Source of the DNA: DATCLS01 sp035296625
GTDB lineage: Bacteria; Actinomycetota; Acidimicrobiia; Acidimicrobiales; VFJN01
DNA: 64,000 nt
Assembly (NCBI GenBank): GCA_035296625.1
Contig: DATHAO010000067.1
Location: forward strand, 1-64,000
Direction: 5' to 3'
Within the stretch, counting starts at the first letter, position 1. Every line of letters starts with the position of its first letter. The translations under genes and the position numbers were made by a program. Shown here piece after piece: positions 54,213-62,832 of this stretch. Below the pieces are notes generated by a model. It was not told the origin of the DNA, ran no database searches, and saw nothing but the letters and a program-made list of their open reading frames with translations.

Positions 54213-55334
54213 TCAGAGGTCTGGGTCCCGGGGCGCACGCGTGAGAGTGCGGCTGCCATCGGGGGTGACCACGACCGTGTCCTCGATTCGGACGCCGCCG
54301 TGCTCGGCGAGGTAGACGCCGGGCTCGACGGTGACGACGTGGCCGTCGACCAGGGTAGCAGCGGCCGACCAGGACACCCTGGGGTCCTCGTGGATGTCGA
54401 GGCCCACGCCGTGGCCGGTGCCGTGGCTGAACGCGTCCTCCCACCCGGCGTCGCGGATGACGGCCCGGCACGCCTCATCGACCTCCGTGACCTCGACCCC
54501 GGCCCGCACGGCGGCGACCCCGGCCCGCTGCGCCTCGGCCACGACGTCGAACATGCGGGCCTGCGTGGGCGTGGGCTCACCCACCATGAGGGTGCGGGTC
54601 ATGTCCGAGTGGTAGCCGTCGACCAGCGCTCCGAAGTCGAGCACGACCAGGTCGCCCTCGCCCAAGCGGCGGTGCCCGGCCCGGTGGTGGGGCATGGCCC
54701 CGTTCGGGCCGGAGGCCACGATGGTCTCGAACGAGGGGCCCTCGGCGCCGAGGCGACGCATCTCCCACTCGAGGTCGAGCCCGATCTCGGCCTCGGTGGC
54801 ACCCTCGCCGAGCCGGTGGCGCACCGTGGCCAGGGCGGCGTCGGCCATCGAGGATGCGGCCTCGATGCGGGCGACCTCGCCGGCGTCCTTCACGCTGCGC
54901 AGTCGCTCGACCAGGCCGCCGGTGGCGACCATCTCTGTGCCCGCGAACCAGTCCGTTGCGAAGCGGCGCTGCTGCGCCCAGCTCACGTCGTCGGCCTCGA
55001 GGCCGAGGGTGGTCAAACCACCGATCGGGTCCACGAGGTGGTCGCGTTGCTCGTCGGCCGTGCGGCCGATCGCGACGGTGGCCTCGACCCCGGTGGCGTC
55101 CAGCTCGGCGCCGGCCTGGTCGCGGTAGCGGCCGTCGGTGACGAACACGAGGTCGTCGGCGGTGACGAGCAGCACGGCGGCCGATCCTGTGAAGCCCGTG
55201 AGATAGCGGATGTTGGTCAGGTTGGTCACGAGCAGGCCGTCGCATCCGCCCTCGACCTCGGTCAAGGCGGCACGGAGGCGGGGCAGCCGGCCGACCACAT
55301 CCATCGGGGGCAGCGACGAGAGGGCGAACGTCAT
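54213..55334 (-). CDS. M24-family Xaa-Pro aminopeptidase
   Basis: A 373-residue creatinase-fold peptidase. The N-terminal domain (1-135) has LLVTNLTNIRYLTGFTGSAA. The catalytic domain has the two-metal ligands in VVLDFGALVDGYHSDMTRT (two Asp), SHGTGHGVGLDIHE (His), VTVEPGVY (Glu) and RIEDTVVV (Glu). It removes an N-terminal residue before proline. The pepQ/pepP, efp, nusB order is typical of Gram-positive genomes and of actinobacteria. Confidence 0.94.
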   Translation of the reverse strand: MTFALSSLPPMDVVGRLPRLRAALTEVEGGCDGLLVTNLTNIRYLTGFTGSAAVLLVTADDLVFVTDGRYRDQAGAELDATGVEATVAIGRTADEQRDHLVDPIGGLTTLGLEADDVSWAQQRRFATDWFAGTEMVATGGLVERLRSVKDAGEVARIEAASSMADAALATVRHRLGEGATEAEIGLDLEWEMRRLGAEGPSFETIVASGPNGAMPHHRAGHRRLGEGDLVVLDFGALVDGYHSDMTRTLMVGEPTPTQARMFDVVAEAQRAGVAAVRAGVEVTEVDEACRAVIRDAGWEDAFSHGTGHGVGLDIHEDPRVSWSAAATLVDGHVVTVEPGVYLAEHGGVRIEDTVVVTPDGSRTLTRAPRDPDL

Positions 55335-55418
55335 CGCCGGTCAGCCTACGGGTGCTGCCCGGTCGGCCCGCGACCAACTCGCTCGCCGCGGCCCCTCCCG
55401 GCGCGATCAGATCCGGCC

Positions 55419-56006
55419 GTGGACATCGCCCGACTCACCGTCTTCTGCGGCTCCAGCCCCGGCGCCGACCCGCGCCACGTCACCACGGCCACGGCCCTCG
55501 GCGCCGCGCTCGCGAAGCGGGGCATCGGACTCGTCTACGGGGGCGGCCACGTGGGTCTCATGGGCGCGGTGGCGGACGGCGCCCTGGCTGCCGGCGGCGA
55601 GGTGATCGGCGTGATGACCGAGGCGCTCGTCGCCCGCGAGATCGCCCACACCGGGCTCTCCCAGCTCGAGGTCACCGCCACCATGCACGAGCGCAAAGCC
55701 CGCATGGCCGACCTCGGCGACGGGTTCACGATGCTGCCGGGCGGGTTCGGCACGCTCGACGAGCTGTTCGAGGCGCTGACCTGGACGCAGCTCGGTGTGC
55801 ACGACAAGCCGTGCTCGATGCTGGACCCGACCGGCTACTTCGACCCGCTGCTCGCCTTTGCCGACAGGGCGGTCGAGCAGCGATTCGTGCGCCCCGAGCA
55901 CCGGGCGCTGCTGCTCGTGGCCCGCGAGGTCGACGAGCTGCTGGCTTTGCTCGCCGCGTGGCAGCCCACCCACGGCGACAAGTGGCTCGACCGACCGAAG
56001 CGCTGA
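55419..56006 (+). CDS. LOG-family protein (TIGR00730 type)
   Basis: A 195-residue Rossmann-like protein with YGGGHVGLMG and the LOG signature MLPGGFGTLDELFE, in which Arg and Glu cleave the ribose-phosphate of nucleotides. Family members release free cytokinin or recycle damaged nucleotides such as from AMP and GMP. It is divergent from the aminopeptidase gene, 84 bases away. The GTG start is inferred from the conserved VDIARLTVFCGSS N-terminus. Confidence 0.92.
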   Translation: MDIARLTVFCGSSPGADPRHVTTATALGAALAKRGIGLVYGGGHVGLMGAVADGALAAGGEVIGVMTEALVAREIAHTGLSQLEVTATMHERKARMADLGDGFTMLPGGFGTLDELFEALTWTQLGVHDKPCSMLDPTGYFDPLLAFADRAVEQRFVRPEHRALLLVAREVDELLALLAAWQPTHGDKWLDRPKR

Positions 56007-56025
56007 GGGTCGGCGTACTTGGGCC

Positions 56026-56281
56026 GCCACCGGCCGTTCCGGCGACGCTCACCGGCCGGCTGCTGGCGAGGCACGGCCGGCCACCGGCCGTTCCGGCGAC
56101 GCTGACCGGCCGGCTGCTGGCGAGGCACGGCCGGCCACCGGCCGTTCCGGCGACGCTGATCGGCCGGCTGCTGGCGAGGCACGGCCGGCCACGGGCCGTT
56201 CCGGCGGCGCTGACCCGCCGGACGCTGAGACAGGCTGGCACGGACCGGCCACCGGCCGTTCTGGCGGCGCTGAGCGCTGAG
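56026..56281. repeat. 54-base tandem repeat array with degenerate flanks
   Basis: Three near-perfect 54-base units start at 56026, 56080 and 56134, each beginning GCCACCGGCCGTTCCGGCGA. Two diverged copies follow at about 56188 and 56248. The gap from 56007 to 56389 between convergent genes holds nothing else recognisable; the last 100 bases are GCGGGCGCGG-like low complexity. Unit length is a multiple of three but neither strand reads as a credible protein. Copy number may vary between strains. Confidence 0.85.
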
Positions 56282-56389
56282 GGGCGAAGTGACCGCTGCC
56301 AGAATCGGGGGAGGTGCGGGTGCGGGCGCGGGCGCGGACGCGGGCGCTGGGCGCGGGTCGGCGGCGCGGGCGCCGACGCCGGTGGACGC

Positions 56390-56902
56390 TCAGGCGAGCA
56401 GGCGGGCGACAGCGGCGATGGCCAGCACGTAGCCGTGGCCGCCGAGCCCGGCGATCGTGCCGGTGGCCACCGGCGACACGACCGACGTGCGGCGCCATGG
56501 CTCGCGGGCGTCGGGGTTCGAGAGGTGCACCTCGACGACCGGGCCGTCGAACGCCGCGAGCGCGTCGTGCAAACCCCAGGCGTAGTGGGTGAACGCCCCG
56601 GGATTGATCACGATCGCGGCGCAGCGCCCGCGGGCGCCGTGGACGGCGTCGATCAGGACACCCTCGTGGTTCGACTGGACGTGCTCGACGGCGAGCCCGG
56701 CGCTGGCGGCCGCCTCCGTGGCCGCGGCGACGTGGTCCTCCAGGGTGGCCGAGCCGTAGACCTCGGGCTGGCGGTCGCCGAGCAGGTTCAGGTTCGGCCC
56801 GCTGAGCAGCAGCACGAGCGGACGCCCGGGTTGGCCGGCCGTGGCCGGAGCGACCTCCGCCGGGTCGACGGCGGCGCCGAGCGCCACGCCGGGCTCAGTC
56901 AC
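56390..56902 (-). CDS. aroQ: type II 3-dehydroquinate dehydratase
   Basis: A 170-residue dodecameric dehydratase of the shikimate pathway. LSGPNLNLLGDRQPEVYG has the catalytic Tyr and Asn, VQSNHEGVLID and VINPGAFTHYA follow, and VEVHLSNPDAREPWRRTS carries the catalytic His region. About 25 extra residues precede the fold. The GTG overlaps the aroB stop (GTGA). Confidence 0.96.
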   Translation of the reverse strand: MTEPGVALGAAVDPAEVAPATAGQPGRPLVLLLSGPNLNLLGDRQPEVYGSATLEDHVAAATEAAASAGLAVEHVQSNHEGVLIDAVHGARGRCAAIVINPGAFTHYAWGLHDALAAFDGPVVEVHLSNPDAREPWRRTSVVSPVATGTIAGLGGHGYVLAIAAVARLLA

Positions 56903-58128
56903 GCCGGCCGCCCGGCGTCCCCAGCCGGGCCGGGTCCGGCCGCTCCGGCATCGGAGGCCGGCGAGGCGCCGGCCGCAGATGACGCGCTGGCAGCTCCGGG
57001 GGCGCCAGGGGCCGATGCGGCGCCGGCGGCAGACGGAGCCTCGGCGGTTCCCGTGGCGCCGGGAGCAGGCGACGTGCCGGCGGGCAAACGAGGGGCCGAC
57101 GCCGTGTGCCGGTCCATGCGGGCGAGGGCGGCGAGGGCGTCGTCGGGGGCGACGCCGGCCACGACCTCGACCCCGTCGGGGCCGTCGAGGACGAACGTCA
57201 GCCCGTCGATCGCCTTCTTGTCCCGGCCCATGAGCGCCACGAGCTCGGCCGGGTCGGTCCCGGCGGGCAGAGCGGCGTCGAGCCCGTAGCCGGCTACGAC
57301 CCGCCGGTGGTCGGCCACCCGGGCGTCGCCGATCCGCCCCAGGTGACGGGCCAGCTCGGCGGCGTAGACGAGGCCGACGGCCACCGCTTCGCCGTGGCGC
57401 AGGCCGTAGCGCCCGGCGGTCTCGAGGGCGTGGGCGAGCGTGTGGCCGTAGTTGAGCCTGGCCCGGCCCCGGCGGTCGTCCGGGGCCTCACGCTCGTCCG
57501 CCGCCACGACGGCGGCCTTGATGCGCACGCATGCCGCCACCCTCTCGTCGATGGGCAGCGCTGCGAGATCGTCGCCGGTGAGAAAGTGGTACTTGGCCAT
57601 CTCGCCATCGCCGCTGCGCCGCTCGCGGGCCGGCAGCGTGGCGAGCGTTTCGGTGTCGCAGACGACGGCCCGGGGCTGCCGGAACGCGCCGACGAGGTTC
57701 TTGCCCTCGGGCAGGTTCACGCCGGTCTTGCCGCCGATGGCGGCGTCGACCATGCCGAGCAGCGTGGTCGGCACCTGCACGACGGCCACGCCCCGGTGGT
57801 AGACGGCGGCGGCGAACCCCGCAGTGTCGGTGACGACACCGCCGCCCACGGCGACGACCGCGTCGCCCCGGGTGAGGCCCCAGCGCGACCACGCACGGCA
57901 CAGGTCCTCGACGGTGGCGAGCGTCTTGGCCGCCTCTCCGTCGCCCACCGCGAACACCTCGTGCTCGCGACCCGGGTCGACCGTGACGCCGATGCCCGGC
58001 TGCGTCACGACCGCCACCCGGCGGGCGGCGGCAGGCACCACCCCGGCCAGCTCGCCGAGGGCGCCGGGACCGACGACGACCGGGTAGGCGCCGCCGCCCA
58101 CCTTGACGGACAGGCGGATCAGTCCCAC
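56899..58128 (-). CDS. aroB: 3-dehydroquinate synthase with a low-complexity tail
   Basis: A 409-residue enzyme; the usual length is about 360. The NAD site VVAVGGGVVTDTAGF, the metal and phosphate residues in PTTLLGMVDAAIGGKTGVNLPEGKNLVG, GEMAKYHFL and YGHTLAHALE are intact. The last 65 or so residues are Ala/Gly/Pro/Ser-rich without structure. The GTG start overlaps the end of the small ORF upstream by ten bases. Confidence 0.95.
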   Translation of the reverse strand: MGLIRLSVKVGGGAYPVVVGPGALGELAGVVPAAARRVAVVTQPGIGVTVDPGREHEVFAVGDGEAAKTLATVEDLCRAWSRWGLTRGDAVVAVGGGVVTDTAGFAAAVYHRGVAVVQVPTTLLGMVDAAIGGKTGVNLPEGKNLVGAFRQPRAVVCDTETLATLPARERRSGDGEMAKYHFLTGDDLAALPIDERVAACVRIKAAVVAADEREAPDDRRGRARLNYGHTLAHALETAGRYGLRHGEAVAVGLVYAAELARHLGRIGDARVADHRRVVAGYGLDAALPAGTDPAELVALMGRDKKAIDGLTFVLDGPDGVEVVAGVAPDDALAALARMDRHTASAPRLPAGTSPAPGATGTAEAPSAAGAASAPGAPGAASASSAAGASPASDAGAAGPGPAGDAGRPA

Positions 58129-58343
58129 GGCGGGTTCTCCTCGTACACGCCCTGGTCGACCGGGGCGCCGAGGCGACCGGCGGGCGTCCAGCGGGGGGCG
58201 AAGAAGCCCGCCTCGTCGGCGCCGTACCGGTCGGCGAGGGCCCACCGGGGGGCGAACAGCCCGGCGTGCGGGGATTGCGGACCGTGCGCGCCCACCGACC
58301 CCGCGGCCTGCCCGGTGAGCGTGAGCCCGGGGTGCGGGCGCAT
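58119..58343 (-). CDS. possible small protein between aroK and aroB
   Basis: A 74-residue frame that I do not recognise. It overlaps aroK by one base (TGATG) and aroB by ten, the arrangement of genuine genes in this operon. The sequence has two copies of FAPRW (in LFAPRWALADRYG and FFAPRWTPAGRLG) and ends EENPPWD. It is rich in Trp, Phe and Tyr, unlike antisense noise. It could also be only the spacer between aroK and aroB. Confidence 0.5.
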   Translation of the reverse strand: MRPHPGLTLTGQAAGSVGAHGPQSPHAGLFAPRWALADRYGADEAGFFAPRWTPAGRLGAPVDQGVYEENPPWD

Positions 58344-59287
58344 CAGGCCCGTCCCGCCTCGGCGGCCTCGGGCGACGATGCCGGCGGCTCGGGCATCCGT
58401 GCGGCGGACTCGACGTGCTGCGTGGGCGACTCGGTCGGCTGGGCAGCCGGCCCCACGAGCGGCGATGCCGGCTCGGGTGTCTGGGCGGCGGGCTGGACGG
58501 GCTGCGCGGGCGACTCGGTCGGCTGGGCAGCCGGCCCCACGGGCGGCGCTGCCGGCTCGGGCAACCGTGCGGCCGGCCCCACGGGCGGCGCTGCCGGCTC
58601 GGACGTCCGGGCGGCCGGCCCCACGGGCGGCACTGCCGGCTCGGACGTCCGGGCGGCCGGCCCCACGGGCCGCGATGCCGGCTCGGTCGGCTCGGTGGAG
58701 AAGGCGGCCCTGGGCCGTTGGCCCGAGGGCGGCGGGGGGACCTCGCCTCGTACCAGGGCCGCGATGTGGCGGGCGAGGGCCCGCTTCGGCTTGTCGTCGC
58801 CGCGGTGGAACGGCTCGACGTCGACGTCCACGTCCGCGGCCTCGGCGTAGGCAGGCTGGCGCTCGGCCTGCAGGCGGGCCAGCGCGGCGACCGGATCGGG
58901 CTCTCCGGCGAGCAGCGGCCGGTGGGTGGGGTCGACCCGGGCGGCGACGAAGGCCGGTGACGCCCGCAGCCACACGACGAACGTGCGGCCGACGAGCAGG
59001 GCACGGTTCTCGGGCCGGTTGACCGCTCCGCCGCCGGCGGCGATCACGAGTGGGTCGGTCCGGCCGACGAGGTCGGCGAGCACCTCGGCCTCGACGCGGC
59101 GGAACGCATCCTCTCCGTCGCGGCGGAACAGCGCGGGGATGGCGAGCCCGGCCCGCAGCTCGACCTGCTCGTCGACGTCGACGAACGGACGCTCGAGCTC
59201 CTTGGCGAGGCGGCGGCCCACGGTCGACTTGCCCACGCCCATCAGCCCGACGAGCACGACGTGGCGGGTGACGGCGGCCTCAGCCAT
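58343..59287 (-). CDS. aroK: shikimate kinase with a long repetitive tail
   Basis: A 314-residue protein; shikimate kinases are about 170. Residues 1-175 form the kinase: P-loop GLMGVGKST (14-22), DVDEQVE, AAGGGAVNRPENR and RPLLAG (lid Arg). Residues about 187-314 are a Pro/Ala/Glu tail with about 13-residue repeats near PPVGPAARTSEPA, degenerating to the end. The start codon overlaps the aroC stop by eight bases. The tail has no known domain. Confidence 0.92.
   Translation of the reverse strand: MAEAAVTRHVVLVGLMGVGKSTVGRRLAKELERPFVDVDEQVELRAGLAIPALFRRDGEDAFRRVEAEVLADLVGRTDPLVIAAGGGAVNRPENRALLVGRTFVVWLRASPAFVAARVDPTHRPLLAGEPDPVAALARLQAERQPAYAEAADVDVDVEPFHRGDDKPKRALARHIAALVRGEVPPPPSGQRPRAAFSTEPTEPASRPVGPAARTSEPAVPPVGPAARTSEPAAPPVGPAARLPEPAAPPVGPAAQPTESPAQPVQPAAQTPEPASPLVGPAAQPTESPTQHVESAARMPEPPASSPEAAEAGRA
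58430..58690 (-). repeat. 39-base in-frame repeats in the aroK tail
   Basis: About six degenerate 39-base units encode PPVGPAARTSEPA-like peptides. The three nearest the kinase domain are the most alike. Some later copies read PLVGPAAQPTESP, suggesting two higher-order duplications. Confidence 0.8.
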
Positions 59288-60449
59288 CGGCGAGCGTGGC
59301 GTCGAAGCCGGCCTTGTTGCGCCCGATCTCGCCGAGCGAGTCGCCGCCGAACTTGCGGAGCGCCTCGCCGGCGAGGACGAGGGCCACCATCGTCTCGGCC
59401 ACCACGCCCATGGCGGGCACGGCCGTGACGTCGGTGCGCTCCTTGAAGCTGACCGTGGTCTCCTTCGTCTCGACGTCGACGGTCTCGAGCACCGGCCGGT
59501 TCAGCGTGGCGAGTGGCTTCATGGCGGCCCGGGCCACGAGCAGGTCGCCGGTGGACATGCCGCCCTCGACCCCGCCGGCCAGGGAGGAGCCTCGGGTGTA
59601 GGCGCCGCTCTCGGCGTCCCAGCGGATCGGGTCGTGGGCTTCGCTGCCGGGGCGCCCCGCCACCTCGAACCCGTCACCGATCTCGACGCCCTTGACTGCT
59701 TGGATGCTGAGCAGGGCCTGGGCCAGCAGGCCGTCGAGGCGCCGGTCCCAGTGGACGTGGCTGCCGAGGCCGACCGGCACGCCGTAGCCGAGCACCTCGA
59801 CGATGCCGCCGAGGCTGTCGCCCTCCTTCGACACGGCCTTGATCTCGGCGACCATCTCGTCCTCGGCGGCCGGGTCGAAGCAGCGGACCTGCGAGGCGTC
59901 GACGCGGTCGAGGTCCTCGGGGCGGGGGCGCTCGGTCGACTTCGTGCGCACCGAGCCCATCCGCACGACGTGGGAGACGACGTGCATGCCGAGGTGGCCG
60001 ATGAGCAGCTTGGCCACCGCACCGGCCGCCACCCGGGCCGCCGTCTCACGGGCCGAGGCCCGTTCCAGCACGTCGCGGGCGTCGTCGAAGCCGTACTTCT
60101 GCATGCCGGCGAGGTCGGCGTGACCTGGGCGGGGCTGGGTCAGGCGGGCCTTCGTCTCGCCCGGGCCGACCGACATCTCCTCGTGCCACTTGTCGGATCG
60201 GACCCACTCGGTGTTGCCGATCTCGATCGCCACCGGCGAGCCGAGCGTGCGCCCGTGCCGGACTCCACCGACGATCGACACCTCGTCCTGCTCGAACCGC
60301 ATGCGGGGGCCGCGCCCGTAGCCGAGGCGGCGGCGGGACAGCTCGCGCTGGATGTCGTCGACGGTCACCGGCAGCCCGGCGGGCAGGCCCTCGACGATCA
60401 CGACGAGGGCCCGGCCGTGGGACTCACCGGCCGTGAGGAAGCGGAGCAC
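59280..60449 (-). CDS. aroC: chorismate synthase
   Basis: A 389-residue FMN-dependent enzyme making chorismate. TAGESHGRALV, GRGPRMRFEQDEVSIVGGVRHG, RPGHADLAGMQKYGFDDARDVLERASARETAARVA (catalytic His and Arg) and GGVEGGMSTG are intact. The GTG is six bases from a -10-like TATCGT (60456-60461). It heads aroC-K-B-Q; aroE and aroA are not in the window. Confidence 0.96.
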   Translation of the reverse strand: MLRFLTAGESHGRALVVIVEGLPAGLPVTVDDIQRELSRRRLGYGRGPRMRFEQDEVSIVGGVRHGRTLGSPVAIEIGNTEWVRSDKWHEEMSVGPGETKARLTQPRPGHADLAGMQKYGFDDARDVLERASARETAARVAAGAVAKLLIGHLGMHVVSHVVRMGSVRTKSTERPRPEDLDRVDASQVRCFDPAAEDEMVAEIKAVSKEGDSLGGIVEVLGYGVPVGLGSHVHWDRRLDGLLAQALLSIQAVKGVEIGDGFEVAGRPGSEAHDPIRWDAESGAYTRGSSLAGGVEGGMSTGDLLVARAAMKPLATLNRPVLETVDVETKETTVSFKERTDVTAVPAMGVVAETMVALVLAGEALRKFGGDSLGEIGRNKAGFDATLADG

Positions 60450-60461
60450 GTCCCGACGATA

Positions 60462-60705
60462 CCGATCGCCCCGTCGCGGGCCGGTACCGGTTCCGCATGC
60501 GAGCGTCCGCGGGCGCGCCCGGGTGGCCGGCGGCGAGCGCGCGCTGGGCGGGACCCGGCGTGCGGTGCGGCGAGCGATGCGCGCGGCGCACCCCGGGTGC
60601 CGGGGGGCGACCGCCAGCGGGGGCGCCCGGCGTGCCCGGGGCGAGCGCACGCCGGGCCGGCCCCCGGGCACGCCCGGCGGTTCGGCCGCGCGTGCTGGGC
60701 GGCCC
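60462..60705. other. GC-rich intergenic stretch, no gene seen
   Basis: Between aroC and the prepilin peptidase gene, after the aroC -10. It contains many CCCGGGC- and GCGCGC-like inverted repeats and no credible coding frame, promoter or terminator. Confidence 0.5.
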
Positions 60706-61536
60706 TCAGAGCGTGAGGACGACGAGCACGGCGCCGAGTGCCAGCGCGGGCCCGAACGGGAACGGGCGGTTCTGGCGGCGGGCCAGGAGCAGGACGGTCC
60801 CGACGACCGAGCCCACGAGGGCCCCCACGAACGCCGCGGCGACGACCGCCGACAGGGGACCCTCGACCGGCCGGTCGGGCGCCCACGCCAGCCACCCGAC
60901 GACGAGGCCGATCAGCACGCCGAGGCGCACGTCGCCGAAGCCGAGGTTCGACGGGGAGATCAGGTGGAACACCAGCAGGAAGCCGCCGTAGACGGCGGCG
61001 CCCAGCAGGCCGCCGACCAGGGCGTCGGCCGGGCCGGCGACGACGGCGGCGGCCGCCATGGCCGCGACGGCCACGCCTCCGGCGACCCGCAGGAACGGCG
61101 TGGGGATGCGCAGATAGGCGAGGTCGACCGCGCTCGCGGCGACGAGCCCGGCCACCAGCGCCAGCACGACCGGGAGCTCCGCGGACCAGCCGAAGCGCGC
61201 AGCTGCGAGCCCGAACCCGGTGGCGGTCGCCAGCTCGACCGCCGCCAGCCACCGGGGGCGCGAGGCGCCGCAGCGGCGGCAGCGGCCGGCGGCAGCCGCC
61301 CATGGCAGCAGGGCCGGCAGGCGGGCGCCGCCGGGACGGACCTCGATCGGCGCCCCGCAGCGCTCGCAGCGGGCCGGCGCCCGGGAGCCGGCCAGCTCTC
61401 GGGAGCTCGGCGTGCGCCCCAGCAGGCCGGCCACGACCACGTGGCGCCCGATCCACCAGAGGATCGCCCGGTTGAGGAGCGGCCCGACGACCACCAACCC
61501 GAGGACGGCGGCCCCCAGGGCCAGCACGGCCGTCAC
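60706..61536 (-). CDS. type IV prepilin peptidase (A24 family)
   Basis: A 276-residue integral membrane protease that trims and N-methylates prepilins at the inner face of the membrane. A zinc-binding loop with two CxxC pairs (CERCGAP and CRRCGAS) lies after the first transmembrane segment. About seven hydrophobic segments follow, with the catalytic aspartates in AVDLAYLRIP and GFGDVRLG. GGGGGAG lies just before the GTG. No pilin gene is in the window; it suggests type IV pili or a Tad-like system elsewhere. Confidence 0.9.
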   Translation of the reverse strand: MTAVLALGAAVLGLVVVGPLLNRAILWWIGRHVVVAGLLGRTPSSRELAGSRAPARCERCGAPIEVRPGGARLPALLPWAAAAGRCRRCGASRPRWLAAVELATATGFGLAAARFGWSAELPVVLALVAGLVAASAVDLAYLRIPTPFLRVAGGVAVAAMAAAAVVAGPADALVGGLLGAAVYGGFLLVFHLISPSNLGFGDVRLGVLIGLVVGWLAWAPDRPVEGPLSAVVAAAFVGALVGSVVGTVLLLARRQNRPFPFGPALALGAVLVVLTL

Positions 61537-61871
61537 GCAGCTCCCCCGCCGCCTGGCCTCGACCGACTGGCGGGCCCCCACCCGCGGTCGCGCCCCGAGC
61601 GCCGGTGCGCCTCCCCGCCGCGCCCGCGCGGCCGGGGCGCAGGCGCCGGGTGCGCGGCGGCGGGACGGGCCGGACGGGCCGCGGCGCCGCTCGGCCGGAG
61701 CCCAGGCGCCGGGTACGCGGCGGAGGGACGGGCGGGACGAGGCACGGCGAGACCGTAGGGCCCGGCGCCGGAGGTGGACCACCTCCGGCGGCGTTTCGTC
61801 CGGCCTTCGGTTCGTGCGTCCGATCCGTAGAATTTTCCGGGCCGATCTGCCGCGCCGACGGCGATGCGCGA
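61537..61871. repeat. intergenic region with a duplicated 40-base segment
   Basis: Two imperfect copies of a 40-base segment starting AGGCGCCGGG lie at about 61639 and 61702. The region upstream (about 61790-61850) is less GC-rich and contains TAGAATTTTCC on the plus strand, which may be part of a promoter, though its direction is unclear. No credible gene was found in these 335 bases. Confidence 0.5.
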
Positions 61872-62819
61872 TCAGAGGGTGGCGAAGAACTCGCGGGCGC
61901 CGCGGAGTCGGGTCCGCAGGGTGCGGCGAGCGCGGGACGAGTCGAGGCGGCAGTCGAGTGGGCGGCCGGGCGGCGCAGGCGCGCCCCGCACGCCCGGGCC
62001 GGCGACGAGCGCGCCGAGCTGCCAGCGGGACAGCGCATCGGCACCGGCGACGTGCAGGATGCCGGCGACCGGCACGTCGCACAGCTCCACCAGGGCGTCC
62101 GCCAGGTCGTCGACCGCCACGGGGCAGCGCACCTCGTCCGTGAACAGGACCGCGGCCGGGTCGAGTGCCATGCGCTCGTGCGGGCTCGGCGGCCGGCCCG
62201 CCCCGCCGACGATCAGCGACGTGCGGACGACCACGGCGGCCGGATCGGCGGCCAGCACGACGCCCTCCGCGTCGGCCTTCGCCCGGCCGTAGGCCGACAG
62301 CGGGCACGGCGCGTCGTCCTCGACGTAAGGCCGTCCCGCCCGCCCGTCGAACACCACGTCGGTCGAGACGTGCACCAGACGGGCACCCGCGGCGACGGCC
62401 GCCCGGGCCACCGCCGCCGAGCCGTCCACGATCGTGGGCCGGGCCTCGGCCCCATCCTGCCGATAGGCCGTGTGCACGACGGCACGGGCTCCCACGGCCG
62501 CCACCAGGCCGTTGACCTGATCGGCGTCGCGCACGTCGAGGGGATGGATCGTGGAGGACCGGGACGCCGCCACGACCGTCCATCCGGCGGCGCTCGCCCG
62601 CTCGGCGACGACCCGCCCCAGGTATCCAGAGCCGCCGGTCACCAGCAGGCACCGCCTGCCCCCTCCGGGTGCGATTGCGCGGCCGTCCGGTGCGGCCGCC
62701 GGACCGGCCGCGGGAGCGGCCACCGGACCGGGAACGGCGCCGGGGCGCGTCTCGGGAGTGCCCGAGGATGCCGAACGCCCGGCGGGGCCATTCAGCGGCC
62801 CGCCGGGCGTCGGAGTCAC
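61872..62819 (-). CDS. RmlD-like NAD(P)-dependent sugar-nucleotide reductase
   Basis: A 315-residue extended-SDR protein similar to dTDP-4-dehydrorhamnose reductase. The first 50 residues are Pro/Gly/Ala-rich. The NAD(P) loop is VTGGSGYLGRVVAE, followed by VVHTAYRQDG, VSTDVVFDG and the catalytic YGRAKADAE. The C-terminal half has a substrate-like domain. No other rml genes are near, and the YxxxK neighbourhood fits RmlD/MAT2B. Substrate not known. It starts 13 bases after the next gene's stop. Confidence 0.82.
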   Translation of the reverse strand: MTPTPGGPLNGPAGRSASSGTPETRPGAVPGPVAAPAAGPAAAPDGRAIAPGGGRRCLLVTGGSGYLGRVVAERASAAGWTVVAASRSSTIHPLDVRDADQVNGLVAAVGARAVVHTAYRQDGAEARPTIVDGSAAVARAAVAAGARLVHVSTDVVFDGRAGRPYVEDDAPCPLSAYGRAKADAEGVVLAADPAAVVVRTSLIVGGAGRPPSPHERMALDPAAVLFTDEVRCPVAVDDLADALVELCDVPVAGILHVAGADALSRWQLGALVAGPGVRGAPAPPGRPLDCRLDSSRARRTLRTRLRGAREFFATL

Positions 62820-62832
62820 CTCGGCGGTCGCG

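Noticed and set aside
56007..56389. The 54-base repeat array as a CRISPR array
   Set aside because: The units are contiguous, with no spacers, and no cas genes are near.
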